The notes under the pieces are model-generated. The model saw only the letters and a program-made list of their open reading frames with translations. It did no database searches and was not told the DNA's origin. The position numbers were made by a program, and so were the translations under genes. Below are positions 33,301 through 48,900 of a DNA stretch of 64,000 bases, one piece after another. The number at the start of each line of letters is the position of its first letter. The stretch's first letter is position 1. Where the stretch lies: contig JAPDOI010001349.1 of assembly GCA_029168955.1 (NCBI GenBank), positions 124,001 through 188,000 of the forward strand. Reading direction: 5' to 3'. The DNA comes from Aplectana chamaeleonis. Its lineage: Eukaryota > Nematoda > Chromadorea > Rhabditida > Cosmocercidae.

Positions 33301-36300
33301 TCGCTAAAACACGTTGTAAGCTGTACTTTTTGATGGGAAGGGACAGGGAAAGTGAATAACAAGTTTGTTACTTACTGTTTCACATCAACTACTTTACTTC
33401 TTACTGCTTATCATATCATGTGATATTATCAGTTGGTAGATCAAATCGCTAAAACACGTTGTAAGCTGTACTTTTTGATGGGAAGGGACAGGGAAAGTGA
33501 ATAACAAGTTTGTTACTTACTGTTTCACATCAACTACTTTACTTCTTACTGCTTATCATATCAAGTGATATTATCAGTTGGTAAATCAAATCGCTAAAAC
33601 ACGTTGTAAGCTGTACTTTTTGATGGGAAGGGACAGGGAAAGTGAATGACAAGTTTGTTACTTACTGTTTCACATCAACTACTTTACTTCTTACTGCTTA
33701 TCATATCAAGTGATATTATCAGTTGGTAGATCAAATCGCTAAAACACGTTGTAGGCTGTACTTTTCGATGGGAAGGGACAGGGAAAGTGAATAACAAGTT
33801 TGTTACTTACTGTTTCACATCAACTACTTTACTTTTTACTGCTTATCATATCAAGTGATATTATCAGTTGGTAGATCAAATCGGTAAAACACGTTGTAGG
33901 CTGTACTTTTCGATGGGAAGGGACAGGGAAAGTGAATAACAAGTTTGTTACTTACTGTTTCACATTAACTACTTTACTCCTTACTGCTTATCATATCATG
34001 TGATATTATCAGTTGGTAGATCAAATGGCTAAAACACGTTGTAGGCTGTGCTTTTTGATGGGAAGGGACAGGGAAAGTGAATAACAAGTTTATTACTTAC
34101 TGTTTCACATCAACTACTTTACTTCTTACTGCTTATCATATCAAGTGATATTATCAGTTGGTAAATCAAATCGCTAAAACACGTTGTAGGCTGTACTTTT
34201 CGATGGAAAGGGACAGGGAAAGTGAATAACAAGTTTGTTACTTACTGTTTCACATCAACTACTTTACTTCTTACTGCTTATCATATCATGTGATATTATC
34301 AGTTGGTAGATCAAATCGCTAAAACACGTTGTAGGCTGTACTTTATGATGGGAAGGCACAGGGAAAGTGAATGACAAGTTTGTTACTTACTGTTTCACAT
34401 CAACTACTTTACTTCTTACTGCTTATCATATCAAGTGATATTATCAGTTGGTAAATCAAATCGCTAAAACACGTTGTAGGCTGTACTTTTCGATGGAAAG
34501 GGACAGGGAAAGTGAATAACAAGTTTGTTACTTACTGTTTCACATCAAGTACTTTACTTCTTACTGCTTATCATATCATGTGATATTATCAGTTGGTAGA
34601 TCAAATCGCTAAAACACGTTGTAGGCTGTACTTTTTGATGGGAAGGGACAGGGAAAGTGAATGATAAGTTTGTTACTTACTGTTTCACATCAACTACTCC
34701 ACTTCTTACTGCTTATCATATCAAGTGATATTATCAGTTGGTAGATCAAATCGCTAAAACACGTTGTAGGCTGTACTTTTTGATGGGAAGGGACAGGGAA
34801 AGTGAATGATAAGTTTGTTACTTACTGTTTCACATCAACTACTCCACTTCTTACTGCTTATCATATCAAGTGATATTATCAGTTGGTAGATCGAATCGCT
34901 AAAACACGTTGTAGGCTGTACTTTTTGATGGGAAGGGACAGGGGAAGTGAATAACAAGTTTGTTACTTACTGTTTCACATCAACTACTCCACTTCTTACT
35001 GCTTATCATATCATGTGATATTATCAGTTGGTAGATCAAATCGCTAAAACACGTTGTAGGCTGTACTTTTTGATGGGAAGGGACAGGGAAAGTGAATGAT
35101 AAGTTTGTTACTTACTGTTTCACATCAACTACTCCACTTCTTACTGCTTATCATATCAAGTGATATTATCAGTTGGTAGATCGAATCGCTAAAACACGTT
35201 GTAGGCTGTACTTTTTGATGGGAAGGGACAGGGAAAGTGAATAACAAGTTTGTTACTTACTGTTTCACATCAACTACTTTACTTCTTACTGCTTATCATA
35301 TCATGTGATATTATCAGTTGGTAGATCAAATCGCTAAAACACGTTGTAGGCTGTACTTTTCGATGGAAAGGGACAGGGAAAGTGAATAACAAGTTTGTTA
35401 CTTACTGTTTCACATCAACTACTTTACTTCTTACTGCTTATCATATCAAGTGATATTATCAGTTGGTAAATCAAATCGCTAAAACACGTTGTAGGCTGTA
35501 CTTTTTTATGGGAAGGGACAGGGAAAGTGAATGACAAGTTTGTTACTTACTGTTTCACATCAACTACTTTACTTTTTACTGCTTATCATATCAAGTGATA
35601 TTATCAGTTGGTAGATCAAATCGCTAAAACACGTTGTAGGCTGTACTTTTCGATGGGAAGGGACAGGGAAAGTGAATAACAAGTTTGTTACTTACTGTTT
35701 CACATCAACTACTTTACTTTTTACTGCTTATCATATCAAGTGATATTATCAGTTGGTAAATCAAATCGCTAAAACACGTTGTAGGCTGTACTTTTCGATG
35801 GAAAGGGACAGGGAAAGTGAATGACAAGTTTGTTACTTACTGTTTCACATCAACTACTTTACTTCTTACTGCTTATCATATCATGTGATATTATCAGTTG
35901 GTAAATCAAATCGCTAAAACACGTTGTAGGCTGTACTTTTCGATGGAAAGGGACAGGGAAAGTGAATGACAAGTTTGTTACTTACTGTTTCACATCAACT
36001 ACTTCACTTTTTACTGCTTATCATATCAAGTGATATTATCAGTTGGTAAATCAAATCGCTAAAACACGTTGTAGGCTGTACTTTTCGATGGAAAGGGACA
36101 GGGAAAGTGAATAAAAAGTTTGTTACTTACTGTTTCACATCAACTACTTTACTTCTTACTGCTTATCATATCATGTGATATTATCAGTTGGTAGATCAAA
36201 TGGCTAAAACACGTTGTAGGCTGTACTTTTTGATGGGAAGGGGCAGGGAAAGTGAATGACAAGTTTGTTACTTACTGTTTCACATCAACTACTTTACTTC

Positions 36301-39300
36301 TTACTGCTTATCATATCAAGTGATATTATCAGTTGGTAAATCAAATCGCTAAAACACGTTGTAAGCTGTACTTTTTGATGGGAAGGGACAGGGAAAGTGA
36401 ATAACAAGTTTGTTACTTACTGTTTCACATCAACTACTTTACTTCTTACTGCTTATCATATCATGTGATATTATCAGTTGGTAGATCAAATCGCTAAAAC
36501 ACGTTGTAGGCTGTACTTTTCGATGGAAAGGGACAGGGAAAGTGAATAACAAGTTTGTTACTTACTGTTTCACATCAACTACTTTACTTTTTACTGCTTA
36601 TCATATCATGTGATATTATCAGTTGGTAGATCAAATCGCTAAAACACGTTGTAGGCTGTACTTTTTGATGGGAAGGGACAGGGAAAGTGAATAACAAGTT
36701 TGTTACTTACTGTTTCACATCAACTACTTTACTTCTTACTGCTTATCATATCATGTGATATTATCAGTTGGTAGATCAAATCGCTAAAACACGTTGTAGG
36801 CTGTACTTTTTGATGGGAAGGGGCAGGGAAAGTGAATGACAAGTTTGTTACTTACTGTTTCACATCAACTACTTTACTTCTTACTGCTTATCATATCAAG
36901 TGATATTATCAGTTGGTAAATCAAATCGCTAAAACACGTTGTAGGCTGTACTTTTCGATGGAAAGGGACAGGGAAAGTGAATAACAAGTTTGTTACTTAC
37001 TGTTTCACATCAACTACTTTACTTCTTACTGCTTATCATATCAAGTGATATTATCAGTTGGTAAATCAAATCGCTAAAACACGTTGTAGGCTGTACTTTT
37101 CGATGGGAAGGGACAGGGAAAGTGAATAACAAGTTTGTTACTTACTGTTTCACATCAACTACTTTACTTCTTACTGCTTATCATATCAAGTGATATTATC
37201 AGTTGGTAGATCAAATCGCTAAAACACGTTGTAAGCTGTACTTTTTGATGGGAAGGGACAGGGAAAGTGAATGACAAGTTTGTTACTTACTGTTTCACAT
37301 CAACTACTTTACTTCTTACTGCTTATCATATCAAGTGATATTATCAGTTGGTAAATCAAATCGCTAAAACACGTTGTAAGCTGTACTTTTTGATGGGAAG
37401 GGACAGGGAAAGTGAATGACAAGTTTGTTACTTACTGTTTCACATCAACTACTTTACTTCTTACTGCTTATCATATCAAGTGATATTATCAGTTGGTAAA
37501 TCAAATCGCTAAAACACGTTGTAAGCTGTACTTTTTGATGGGAAGGGACAGGGAAAGTGAATAACAAGTTTGTTACTTACTGTTTCACATCAACTACTTT
37601 ACTTCTTACTGCTTATCATATCATGTGATATTATCAGTTGGTAGATCAAATCGCTAAAACACGTTGTAAGCTGTACTTTTTTATGGGAAGGGACAGGGAA
37701 AGTGAATAACAAGTTTGTTACTTACTGTTTCACATCAACTACTTTACTTTTTACTGCTTATCATATCAAGTGATATTATCAGTTGGTAGATCAAATCGCT
37801 AAAACACGTTGTAGGCTGTACTTTTCGATGGGAAGGGACAGGGAAAGTGAATAACAAGTTTGTTACTTACTGTTTCACATCAACTACTTTACTTCTTACT
37901 GCTTATCATATCAAGTGATATTATCAGTTGGTAAATCAAATCGCTAAAACACGTTGTAGGCTGTACTTTTTGATGGGAAGGGACAGGGAAAGTGAATGAC
38001 AAGTTTGTTACTTACTGTTTCACATTAACTACTTTACTTCCTACTGCATATCATATCATGTGATATTATCAGTTGGTAGATCAAATCGCTAAAACACGAT
38101 GTAAGCTGTACTTTTTTATGGGAAGGGACAGGGAAAGTGAATAACAAGTTTGTTACTTACTGTTTCACATCAACTACTTTACTTCTTACTGCTTATCATA
38201 TCAAGTGATATTATCAGTTGGTAAATCAAATCGCTAAAACACGTTGTAGGCTGTACTTTTCTATGGAAAGGGACAGGGGAAGTGAATGACAAGTTTGTTA
38301 CTTACTGTTTCACATCAACTACTTTACTTCTTACTGCTTATCATATCATGTGATATTATCAGTTGGTAGATCAAATCGCTAAAACACGTTGTAGGCTGTA
38401 CTTTTTGATGGGAAGGGACAGGGAAAGTGAATGATAAGTTTGTTACTTACTGTTTCACATCAAGTACTTTACTTCTTACTGCTTATCATATCAAGTGATA
38501 TTATCAGTTGGTAAATCAAATCGCTAAAACACGTTGTAGGCTGTACTTTTCGATGGAAAGGAACAGGGAAAGTGAATAACAAAATTGTTACTTACTGTTT
38601 CACATCAACTACTTTACTTCCTACTGCTTATCATATCATGTGATATTATCAGTTGGTAGATCAAATCGCTAAAACACGTTGTAGGCTGTACTTTTCTATG
38701 GAAAGGGACAGGGGAAGTGAATGACAAGTTTGTTACTTACTGTTTCACATCAACTACTTTACTTCTTACTGCTTATCATATCATGTGATATTATCAGTTG
38801 GTAGATCAAATCGCTAAAACACGTTGTAGGCTGTACTTTTCTATGGAAAGGGACAGGGGAAGTGAATGACAAGTTTGTTACTTACCGTTTCACATCAACT
38901 ACTTTACTTCCTACTGCTTATCATATCAAGTGATATTATCAGTTGGTAAATCAAATCGCTAAAACACGTTGTAGGCTGTACTTTTTGATGGGAAGGGACA
39001 GGGAAAGTGAATGACAAGTTTGTTACTTACTGTTTCACATCAACTACTTTACTTCTTACTGCTTATCATATCATGTGATATTATCAGTTGGTAGATCAAA
39101 TCGCTAAAACACGTTGTAGGCTGTACTTTTTTATGGGAAGGGACAGGGAAAGTGAATAACAAGTTTGTTACTTACTGTTTCACATCAACTACTTTACTTC
39201 CTACTGCTTATCATATCAAGTGATATTATCAGTTGGTAAATCAAATCGCTAAAACACGTTGTAGACTGTACTTTTCGATGGAAAGGAACAGGGAAAGTGA

Positions 39301-42300
39301 ATAACAAGTTTGTTACTTACTGTTTCACATCAACTACTTTACTTCTTACTGCTTATCATATCAAGTGATATTATCAGTTGGTAGATCAAATCGCTAAAAC
39401 ACGTTGTAGGCTGTACTTTTTGATGGGACGGGTCAGGGAAAGTGAATGACAAGTTTGTTACTTACCGTTTCACATCAACTACTTTACTTCCTACTGCTTA
39501 TCATATCATGTGATATTATCAGTTGGTAGATCAAATCGCTAAAACACGTTGTAGGCTGTACTTTTCTATGGAAAGGGACAGGGGAAGTGAATGACAAGTT
39601 TGTTACTTACCGTTTCACATCAACTACTTTACTTCCTACTGCTTATCATATCAAGTGATATTATCAGTTGGTAAATCAAATCGCTAAAACACGTTGTAGG
39701 CTGTACTTTTCGATGGGAAGGGACAGGGAAAGTGGATGACAAGTTTGTTACTTACTGTTTCACATCAACTACTTTTACTTCTTACTGCTTATTATATCAA
39801 GTGATATTATCAGTTGGTAGATCAAATCGCTAAAACACGTTGTAGGCTGTACTTTTCGATGGAAAGGGACAGGGAAAGTGAATAACAAGTTTGTTACTTA
39901 CTGTTTCATATCAACTACTTTACTTTTTACTGCTTATCATATCAAGTGATATTATCAGTTATTAAATCAAATCGCTAAAACACGTTGTAGGCTGTACTTT
40001 TCGATGGGAAGGGACAGGGAAAGTGAATAACAAGTTTGTTACTTACTGTTTCACATCAACTACTTTACTTCTTACTGCTTATCATATCATGTGATATTAT
40101 CAGTTGGTAGATCAAATCGCTAAAACACGTTGTAGGCTGTACTTTTTTTATGGGAAGGGACAGGGAAAGTGAATGACAAGTTTGTTACTTACTGTTTCAC
40201 ATCAACTACTTTACTTCTTACTGCTTATCATATCATGTGATATTATCAGTTGGTAGATCAAATCGCTAAAACACGTTGTAGGCTGTACTTTTCGATGGGA
40301 AGGGACAGGGAAAGTGAATGACAAGTTTGTTACTTACTGTTTCACATCAACTACTTTTACTTCTTACTGCTTATTATATCAAGTGATATTATCAGTTGGT
40401 AGATCAAATCGCTAAAACACGTTGTAGGCTGTACTTTTCGATGGAAAGGGACAGGGAAAGTGAATAACAAGTTTGTTACTTACTGTTTCACATCAACTAC
40501 TCCACTTCTTACTGCTTATCATATCAAGTGATATTATCAGTTGGTAGATCAAATCGCTAAAACACGTTGTAGGCTGTACTTTTTGATGGGAAGGGACAGG
40601 GAAAGTGAATGACAAGTTTGTTACTTACTGTTTCACATCAACTACTTTACTTCTTACTGCTTATCATATCAAGTGATATTATCAGTTGGTAAATCAAATC
40701 GCTAAAACACGTTGTAGGCTGTACTTTTCGATGGAAAGGGACAGGGAAAGTGAATAACAAGTTTGTTACTTACTGTTTCACATCAACTACTTTACTTCTT
40801 ACTGCTTATCATATCATGTGATATTATCAGTTGGTAGATCAAATCGCTAAAACACGTTGTAGGCTGTACTTTTCGATGGAAAGGGACAGGGAAAGTGAAT
40901 AACAAGTTTGTTACTTACTGTTTCACATCAACTACTTTACTTCTTACTGCTTATCATATCAAGTGATATTATCAGTTGGTAAATCAAATCGCTAAAACAC
41001 GTTGTAAGCTGTACTTTTTGATGGGAAGGGACAGGGAAAGTGAATAACAAGTTTGTTACTTACTGTTTCACATCAACTACTTTACTTCTTACTGCTTATC
41101 ATATCAAGTGATATTATCAGTTGGTAAATCAAATCGCCAAAACACGTTGTAGGCTGTACTTTTTGATGGGAAGGGACAGGGAAAGTGAATGACAAGTTTG
41201 TTACTTACTGTTTCACATCAACTACTTTACTTCTTACTGCTTATCATATCATGTGATATTATCAGTTGGTAGATCAAATCGCTAAAACACGTTGTAGGCT
41301 GTACTTTTCGATGGAAAGGGACAGGGAAAGTGAATAACAAGTTTGTTACTTACTGTTTCACATCAACTACTTTACTTTTTACTGCTTATCATATCATGTG
41401 ATATTATCAGTTGGTAGATCAAATCGCTAAAACACGTTGTAAGCTGTACTTTTTGATGGGAAGGGACAGGGAAAGTGAATAACAAGTTTGTTACTTACTG
41501 TTTCACATCAACTACTTTACTTCTTACTGCTTATCATATCAAGTGATATTATCAGTTGGTAAATCAAATCGCTAAAGCACGTTGTAAGCTGTACTTTTTG
41601 ATGGGAAGGGACAGGGAAAGTGAATAACAAGTTTGTTACTTACTGTTTCACATCAACTACTTTACTTCTTACTGCTTATCATATCATGTGATATTATCAG
41701 TTGGTAGATCAAATCGCTAAAACACGTTGTAGGCTGTACTTTTTGATGGGAAGGGACAGGGAAAGTGAATAACAAGTTTGTTACTTACTGTTTCACATCA
41801 ACTACTTTACTTCTTACTGCTTATCATATCAAGTGATATTATCAGTTGGTAAATCAAATCGCTAAAACACGTTGTAGGCTGTACTTTTCTATGGAAAGGG
41901 ACAGGGGAAGTGAATGACAAGTTTGTTACTTACCGTTTCACATCAACTACTTTACTTCCTACTGCTTATCATATCATGTGATATTATCAGTTGGTAGATC
42001 AAATCGCTAAAACACGTTGTAGGCTGTACTTTTCGATGGAAAGGGACATGGAAAGTGAATAACAAGTTTGTTACTTACTGTTTCACATCAACTACTTTAC
42101 TTTTTACTGCTTATCATATCAAGTGATATTATCAGTTGGTAGATCAAATCGTTAAAACACGTTGTAGGCTGTACTTTCCGATGGGAAGGGACAGGGAAAG
42201 TGAATAACAAGTTTGTTACTTACTGTTTCACATCAACTACTTTACTTCTTACTGCTTATCATATCAAGCGATATTATCAGTTGGTAAATCAAATCGCTAA

Positions 42301-45300
42301 AACACGTTGTAGGCTGTACTTTTTGATGGGAAGGGACAGGGAAAGTGAATGACAAGTTTGTTACTTACTGTTTCACATCAACTACTTTACTTCTTACTGC
42401 TTATCATATCAAGTGATATTATCAGTTGGTAAATCAAATCGCTAAAACACGTTGTAGGCTGTACTTTTTGATGGGAAGGGACAGGGAAAGTGAATGACAA
42501 GTTTGTTACTTACTGTTTCACATCAACTACTTTACTTCCTACTGCTTATCATATCAAGTGATATTATCAGTTGGTAGATCAAATCGCTAAAACACGTTGT
42601 AGGCTGTACTTTTCGATGGGAAGGGACAGGGAAAGTGAATAACAAGTTTGTTACTTACTGTTTCACATCAACTACTTTACTTCTTACTGCTTATCATATC
42701 ATGTGATATTATCAGTTGGTAGATCAAATCGCTAAAACACGTTGTAGGCTGTACTTTTTTATGGGAAGGGACAGGGAAAGTGAATAACAAGTTTGTTACT
42801 TACTGTTTCACATCAACTACTTTACTTTTTACTGCTTATCATATCAAGTGATATTATCAGTTGGTAGATCAAATCGCTAAAACACGTTGTAGGCTGTACT
42901 TTTCGATGGAAAGGGACAGGGAAAGTGAATAACAAGTTTGTTACTTACTGTTTCACATCAACTACTTTACTTTTTACTGCTTATCATATCAAGTGATATT
43001 ATCAGTTGGTAAATCAAATCGCTAAAACACGTTGGAGGCTGTACTTTTTGAGGGGAAGGGACAGGGAAAGTGAATAATAAGTTTGTTACTTACTGTTTCA
43101 CATCAACTACTTTACTTTTTACTGCTTATCATATCATGTGATATTATCAGTTGGTAGATCAAATCGCTAAAACACGTTGTAGGCTGTCCTTTTTGATGGG
43201 AAGGGACAGGGAAAGTGAATGACAAGTTTGTTACTTACTGTTTCACATCAAATACTTTACTTCTTACTGCTTATCATATCAAGTGATATTATCAGTTGGT
43301 AAATCAAATCGCTAAAACACGTTGTAGGCTGTACTTTTCGATGGGAAGGGACAGGGAAAGTGGATGACAAGTTTGTTACTTACTGTTTCACATCAACTAC
43401 TTTTACTTCTTACTGCTTATTATATCAAGTGATATTATCAGTTGGTAGATCAAATCGCTAAAACACGTTGTAGGCTGTACTTTTCGATGGAAAGGGACAG
43501 GGAAAGTGAATAACAAGTTTGTTACTTACTGTTTCACATCAACTACTTTGCTTCTTACTGCTTATCATATCATGTGATATTATCAGTTGGTAGATCAAAT
43601 CGCTAAAACACGTTGTAGGCTGTACTTTTTTATGGGAAGGGACAGGGAAAGTGAATAACAAGTTTGTTACTTACTGTTTCACATCAACTACTTTACTTCT
43701 TACTGCTTATCATATCATGTGATATTATCAGTTGGTAGATCAAATCGCTAAAACACGTTGTAGGCTGTACTTTATGATGGGAAGGCACAGGGAAAGTGAA
43801 TGACAAGTTTGTTACTTACTGTTTCACATCAACTACTTTACTTCTTACTGCTTATCATATCAAGTGATATTATCAGTTGGTAAATCAAATCGCTAAAACA
43901 CGTTGTAGGCTGTACTTTTCGATGGAAAGGGACAGGGAAAGTGAATGACAAGTTTGTTACTTACTGTTTCACATCAACTACTTTGCTTCTTACTGCTTAT
44001 CATATCATGTGATATTATCAGTTGGTAGATCAAATCGCTAAAACACGTTGTAGGCTGTACTTTTCGATGGAAAGGGACAGGGAAAGTGAATAACAAGTTT
44101 GTTACTTACTGTTTCATATCAACTACTTTACTTTTTACTGCTTATCATATCAAGTGATATTATCAGTTATTAAATCAAATCGCTAAAACACGTTGTAGGC
44201 TGTACTTTTTTATGGGAAGGGGCAGGGAAAGTGAATAACAAGTTTGTTACTTACTGTTTCACATTAACTACTTTACTCCTTACTGCTTATCATATCAAGT
44301 GATATTATCAGTTGGTAGATCAAATCGCTAAAACACGTTGTAGGCTGTACTTTTTTATGGGAAGGGACAGGGAAAGTGAATAACAAGTTTGTTACTTACT
44401 GTTTCACATTAACTACTTTACTCCTTACTGCTTATCATATCATGTGATATTATCAGTTGGTAGATCAAATCGCTAAAACACGTTGTAGGCTGTACTTTTT
44501 GATGGGAAGGGACAGGGAAAGTGAATGACAAGTTTGTTACTTACTGTTTCACATCAAATACTTTACTTCTTACTGCTTATCATATCAAGTGATATTATCA
44601 GTTGGTAAATCAAATCGCTAAAACACGTTGTAGGCTGTACTTTTCGATGGAAAGGGACAGGGAAAGTGAATAACAAGTTTGTTACTTACTGTTTCACATC
44701 AACTACTTTACTTTTTACTGCTTATCATATCAAGCGATATTATCAGTTGGTAGATCAAATCGCTAAAACACGTTGTAGGCTGTACTTTTCGATGGAAAGG
44801 GACAGGGAAAGTGAATGACAAGTTTGTTACTTACTGTTTCACATCAACTACTTTACTTCTTACTGCTTATCATATCATGTGATATTATCAGTTGGTAGAT
44901 CAAATCGCTAAAACACGTTGTAGGCTGTACTTTTCTATGGAAAGGGACAGGGGAAGTGAATGACAAGTTTGTTACTTACCGTTTCACATCAACTACTTTA
45001 CTTCCTACTGCTTATCATATCATGTGATATTATCAGTTGGTAGATCAAATCGCTAAAACACGTTGTAGGCTGTACTTTTTTATGGGAAGGGACAGGGAAA
45101 GTGAATAACAATTACTTACTGTTTCACATCAACTACTTTACTTCTTACTGCTTATCATATCATGTGATATTATCAGTTGGTAGATCAAATCGCTAAAACA
45201 CGTTGTAGGCTGTACTTTTCGATGGAAAGGAACAGGGAAAGTGAATTACAAGTTTGTTACTTACTGTTTCACATCAACTACTTTACTTCTTACTGCTTAT

Positions 45301-45844
45301 CATATCAAGTGATATTATCAGTTGGTAAATCAAATCGCTAAAACACGTTGTAGGCTGTACTTTTTGATGGGACGGGTCAGGGAAAGTGAATGACAAGTTT
45401 GTTACTTACTGTTTCACATCAACTACTTTACTTCTTACTGCTTATCATATCATGTGATATTATCAGTTGGTAGATCAAATCGCTAAAACACGTTGTAGGC
45501 TGTACTTTTTGATGGGAAGGGACAGGGAAAGTGAATGACAAGTTTGTTACTTACTGTTTCACATCAACTACTTTACTTCTTACTGCTTATCATATCAAGT
45601 GATATTATCAGTTGGTAAATCAAATCGCTAAAACACGTTGTAGGCTGTACTTTTCGATGGAAAGGGACAGGGAAAGTGAATAACAAGTTTGTTACTTACT
45701 GTTTCACATCAACTACTTTACTTCTTACTGCTTATCATATCATGTGATATTATCAGTTGGTAGATCAAATCGCTAAAACACGTTGTAGGCTGTACTTTTC
45801 GATGGAAAGGGACAGGGAAAGTGAATAACAAGTTTGTTACTTAC

Positions 45845-45900
45845 TGTTTCACATCAACTACTTTGCTTACACATCAACTACTTTGCTTTATTATATCAAG
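45845..45900. repeat. Rearranged satellite monomer
   Basis: The segment ACACATCAACTACTTTGCTT occurs twice in direct succession and replaces the usual TTACTGCTTATC before TATATCAAG. This is the most obvious local rearrangement in the array. Confidence 0.75.
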
Positions 45901-48900
45901 TGATATTATCAGTTGGTAGATCAAATCGCTAAAACACGTTGTAGGCTGTACTTTTCGATGGGAAGGGACAGGGAAAGTGAATAACAAGTTTATTACTTAC
46001 TGTTTCACATCAACTACTTTACTTCTTACTGCTTATCATATCAAGTGATATTATCAGTTGGTAGATCAAATCGCTAAAACACGTTGTAGGCTGTACTTTT
46101 CGATGGAAAGGGACAGGGAAAGTGAATAACAAGTTTGTTACTTACTGTTTCACATTAACTACTTTACTTTTTGCTGCTTATCATATCAAGTGATATTATC
46201 AGTTGGTAGATCAAATCGCTAAAACACGTTGTAGGCTGCACTTTTCGATGGGAAGGGACAGGGAAAGTGAATGACAAGTTTGTTACTTACTGTTTCACAT
46301 CAACTACTTTACTTCTTACTGCTTATCATATCAAGTGATATTATCAGTTGGTAAATCAAATCGCTAAAACACGTTGTAGGCTGTACTTTTCGATGGAAAG
46401 GGACAGGGAAAGTGAATAACAAGTTTGTTACTTACTGTTTCACATCAACTACTTTACTTTTTACTGCTTATCATATCAAGTGATATTATCAGTTGGTAGA
46501 TCAAATCGCTAAAACACGTTGTAGGCTCCACTTTTCGATGGGAAGGGACAGGGAAAGTGAATAACAAGTTTGTTACTCACTGTTTCACATCAACTACTTT
46601 ACTTTTTACTGCTTATCATATCAAGCGATATTATCAGTTGGTAGATCAAATCGCTAAAACACGTTGTAGGCTGTACTTTTCGATGGGAAGGGACAGGGAA
46701 AGTGAATAACAAGTTTGTTACTTACTGTTTCACATCAACTACTTTACTTCTTACTGCTTATCATATCATGTGATATTATCAGTTGGTAGATCAAATCGCT
46801 AAAACACGTTGTAGGCTGTACTTTTCGATGGGAAGGGACAGGGAAAGTGAATAACAAGTTTGTTACTTACTGTTTCACATCAACTACTTTACTTCTTACT
46901 GCTTATCATATCATGTGATATTATCAGTTGGTAGATCAAATCGCTAAAACACGTTGTAGGCTGTCCTTTTTGATGGGAAGGGACAGGGAAAGTGAATGAC
47001 AAGTTTGTTACTTACTGTTTCACATCAAATACTTTACTTCTTACTGCTTATCATATCAAGTGATATTATCAGTTGGTAAATCAAATCGCTAAAACACGTT
47101 GTTGGCTGTACTTTTCGATGGAAAGGGACAGGGAAAGTGAATAACAAGTTTGTTACTTACTGTTCACATTAACTACTTTTACTTCTTACTGCTTATTATA
47201 TCAAGTGATATTATCAGTTGGTAGATCAAATCGCTAAAGGCTGTACTTTTCGATGGGAAGGGACAGGGAAAGTGAATAAAAAGTTTGTTACTTACTGTTT
47301 CACATCAACTACTTTACTTCTTACTGCTTATCATATCAAGTGATATTATCAGTTGGTAAATCAAATCGCTAAAACACGTTGTAGGCTGTACTTTTCGATG
47401 GAAAGGGACAGGGAAAGTGAATAACAAGTTTGTTACTTACTGTTTCACATCAACTACTTTACTTCTTACTGCTTATCATATCATGTGATATTATCAGTTG
47501 GTAGATCAAATCGCTAAAACACGTTGTAGGCTGTACTTTTCGATGGGAAGGGACAGGGAAAGTGAATAACAAGTTTGTTACTTACTGTTTCACATCAACT
47601 ACTTTACTTCTTACTGCTTATCATATCATGTGATATTATCAGTTGGTAGATCAAATGGCTAAAACACGTTGTAGGCTGTACTTTTCGACGGAAAGGGACA
47701 GGGAAAGTGAATAAAAAGTTTGTTACTTACTGTTTCACATCAACTACTTTGCTTCTTACTGCTTATCATATCATGTGATATTATCAGTTGGTAGATCAAA
47801 TCGCTAAAACACGTTGTAGGCTGTACTTTTTGATGGGAAGGGGCAGGGAAAGTGAATAACAAGTTTGTTACTTACTGTTTCACATCAACTACTTTACTTT
47901 TTACTGCTTATCATATCAAGTGATATTATCAGTTGGTAGATCAAATCGCTAAAACACGTTGTAAGCTGTACTTTTTTATGGGAAGAGACAGGGAAAGTGA
48001 ATAACAAGTTTGTTACTTACTGTTTCACATCAACTACTTTACTTTTTACTGCTTATCATATCAAGTGATATTATCAGTTGGTAGATCGAATCGCTAAAAC
48101 ACGTTGTAGGCTGTACTTTTCGATGGGAAGGGACAGGGAAAGTGAATAACAAGTTTGTTACTTACTGTTTCACATCAACTACTTTACTTTTTACTGCTTA
48201 TCATATCAAGCGATATTATCAGTTGGTAGATTAAATCGCTAAAACACGTTGTAGGCTGTACTTTTCGATGGGAAGGGACAGGGAAAGTGAATAACAAGTT
48301 TGTTACTTACTGTTTCACATCAACTACTTTACTTTTTACTGCTTATCATATCAAGTGATATTATCAGTTGGTAGATCAAATCGTTAAAACACGTTGTAGG
48401 CTGTACTTTCCGATGGGAAGGGACAGGGAAAGTGAATAACAAGGTTGGTACTTACCGTTCCACATCAACCACTTTACTTCCTACTGCTTATCATATCATG
48501 TGATATCATCAGTTGGTAGATCAAATCGTTAAAACACGTTGTAGGCTGTACTTTTCGATGGGAAGGGACAGGGAAAGTGAATAACAAGTTTGTTACTTAC
48601 TGTTTCACATCAACTACTTTACTTTTTACTGCCTATCATATCATGTGATATTATCAGTTGGTAGATCAAATCGCTAAAACACGTTGTAGGCTGTACTTTT
48701 TTATGGGAAGGGACAGGGAAAGTGAATAACAAGTTTGTTACTTACTGTTTCACATCAACTACTTTACTTTTTACTGCTTATCATATCAAGTGATATTATC
48801 AGTTGGTAGATCAAATCGCTAAAACACGTTGTAGGCTGTACTTTCCGATGGGAAGGGACAGGGAAAGTGAATAACAAGTTTGTTACTTACTGTTTCACAT

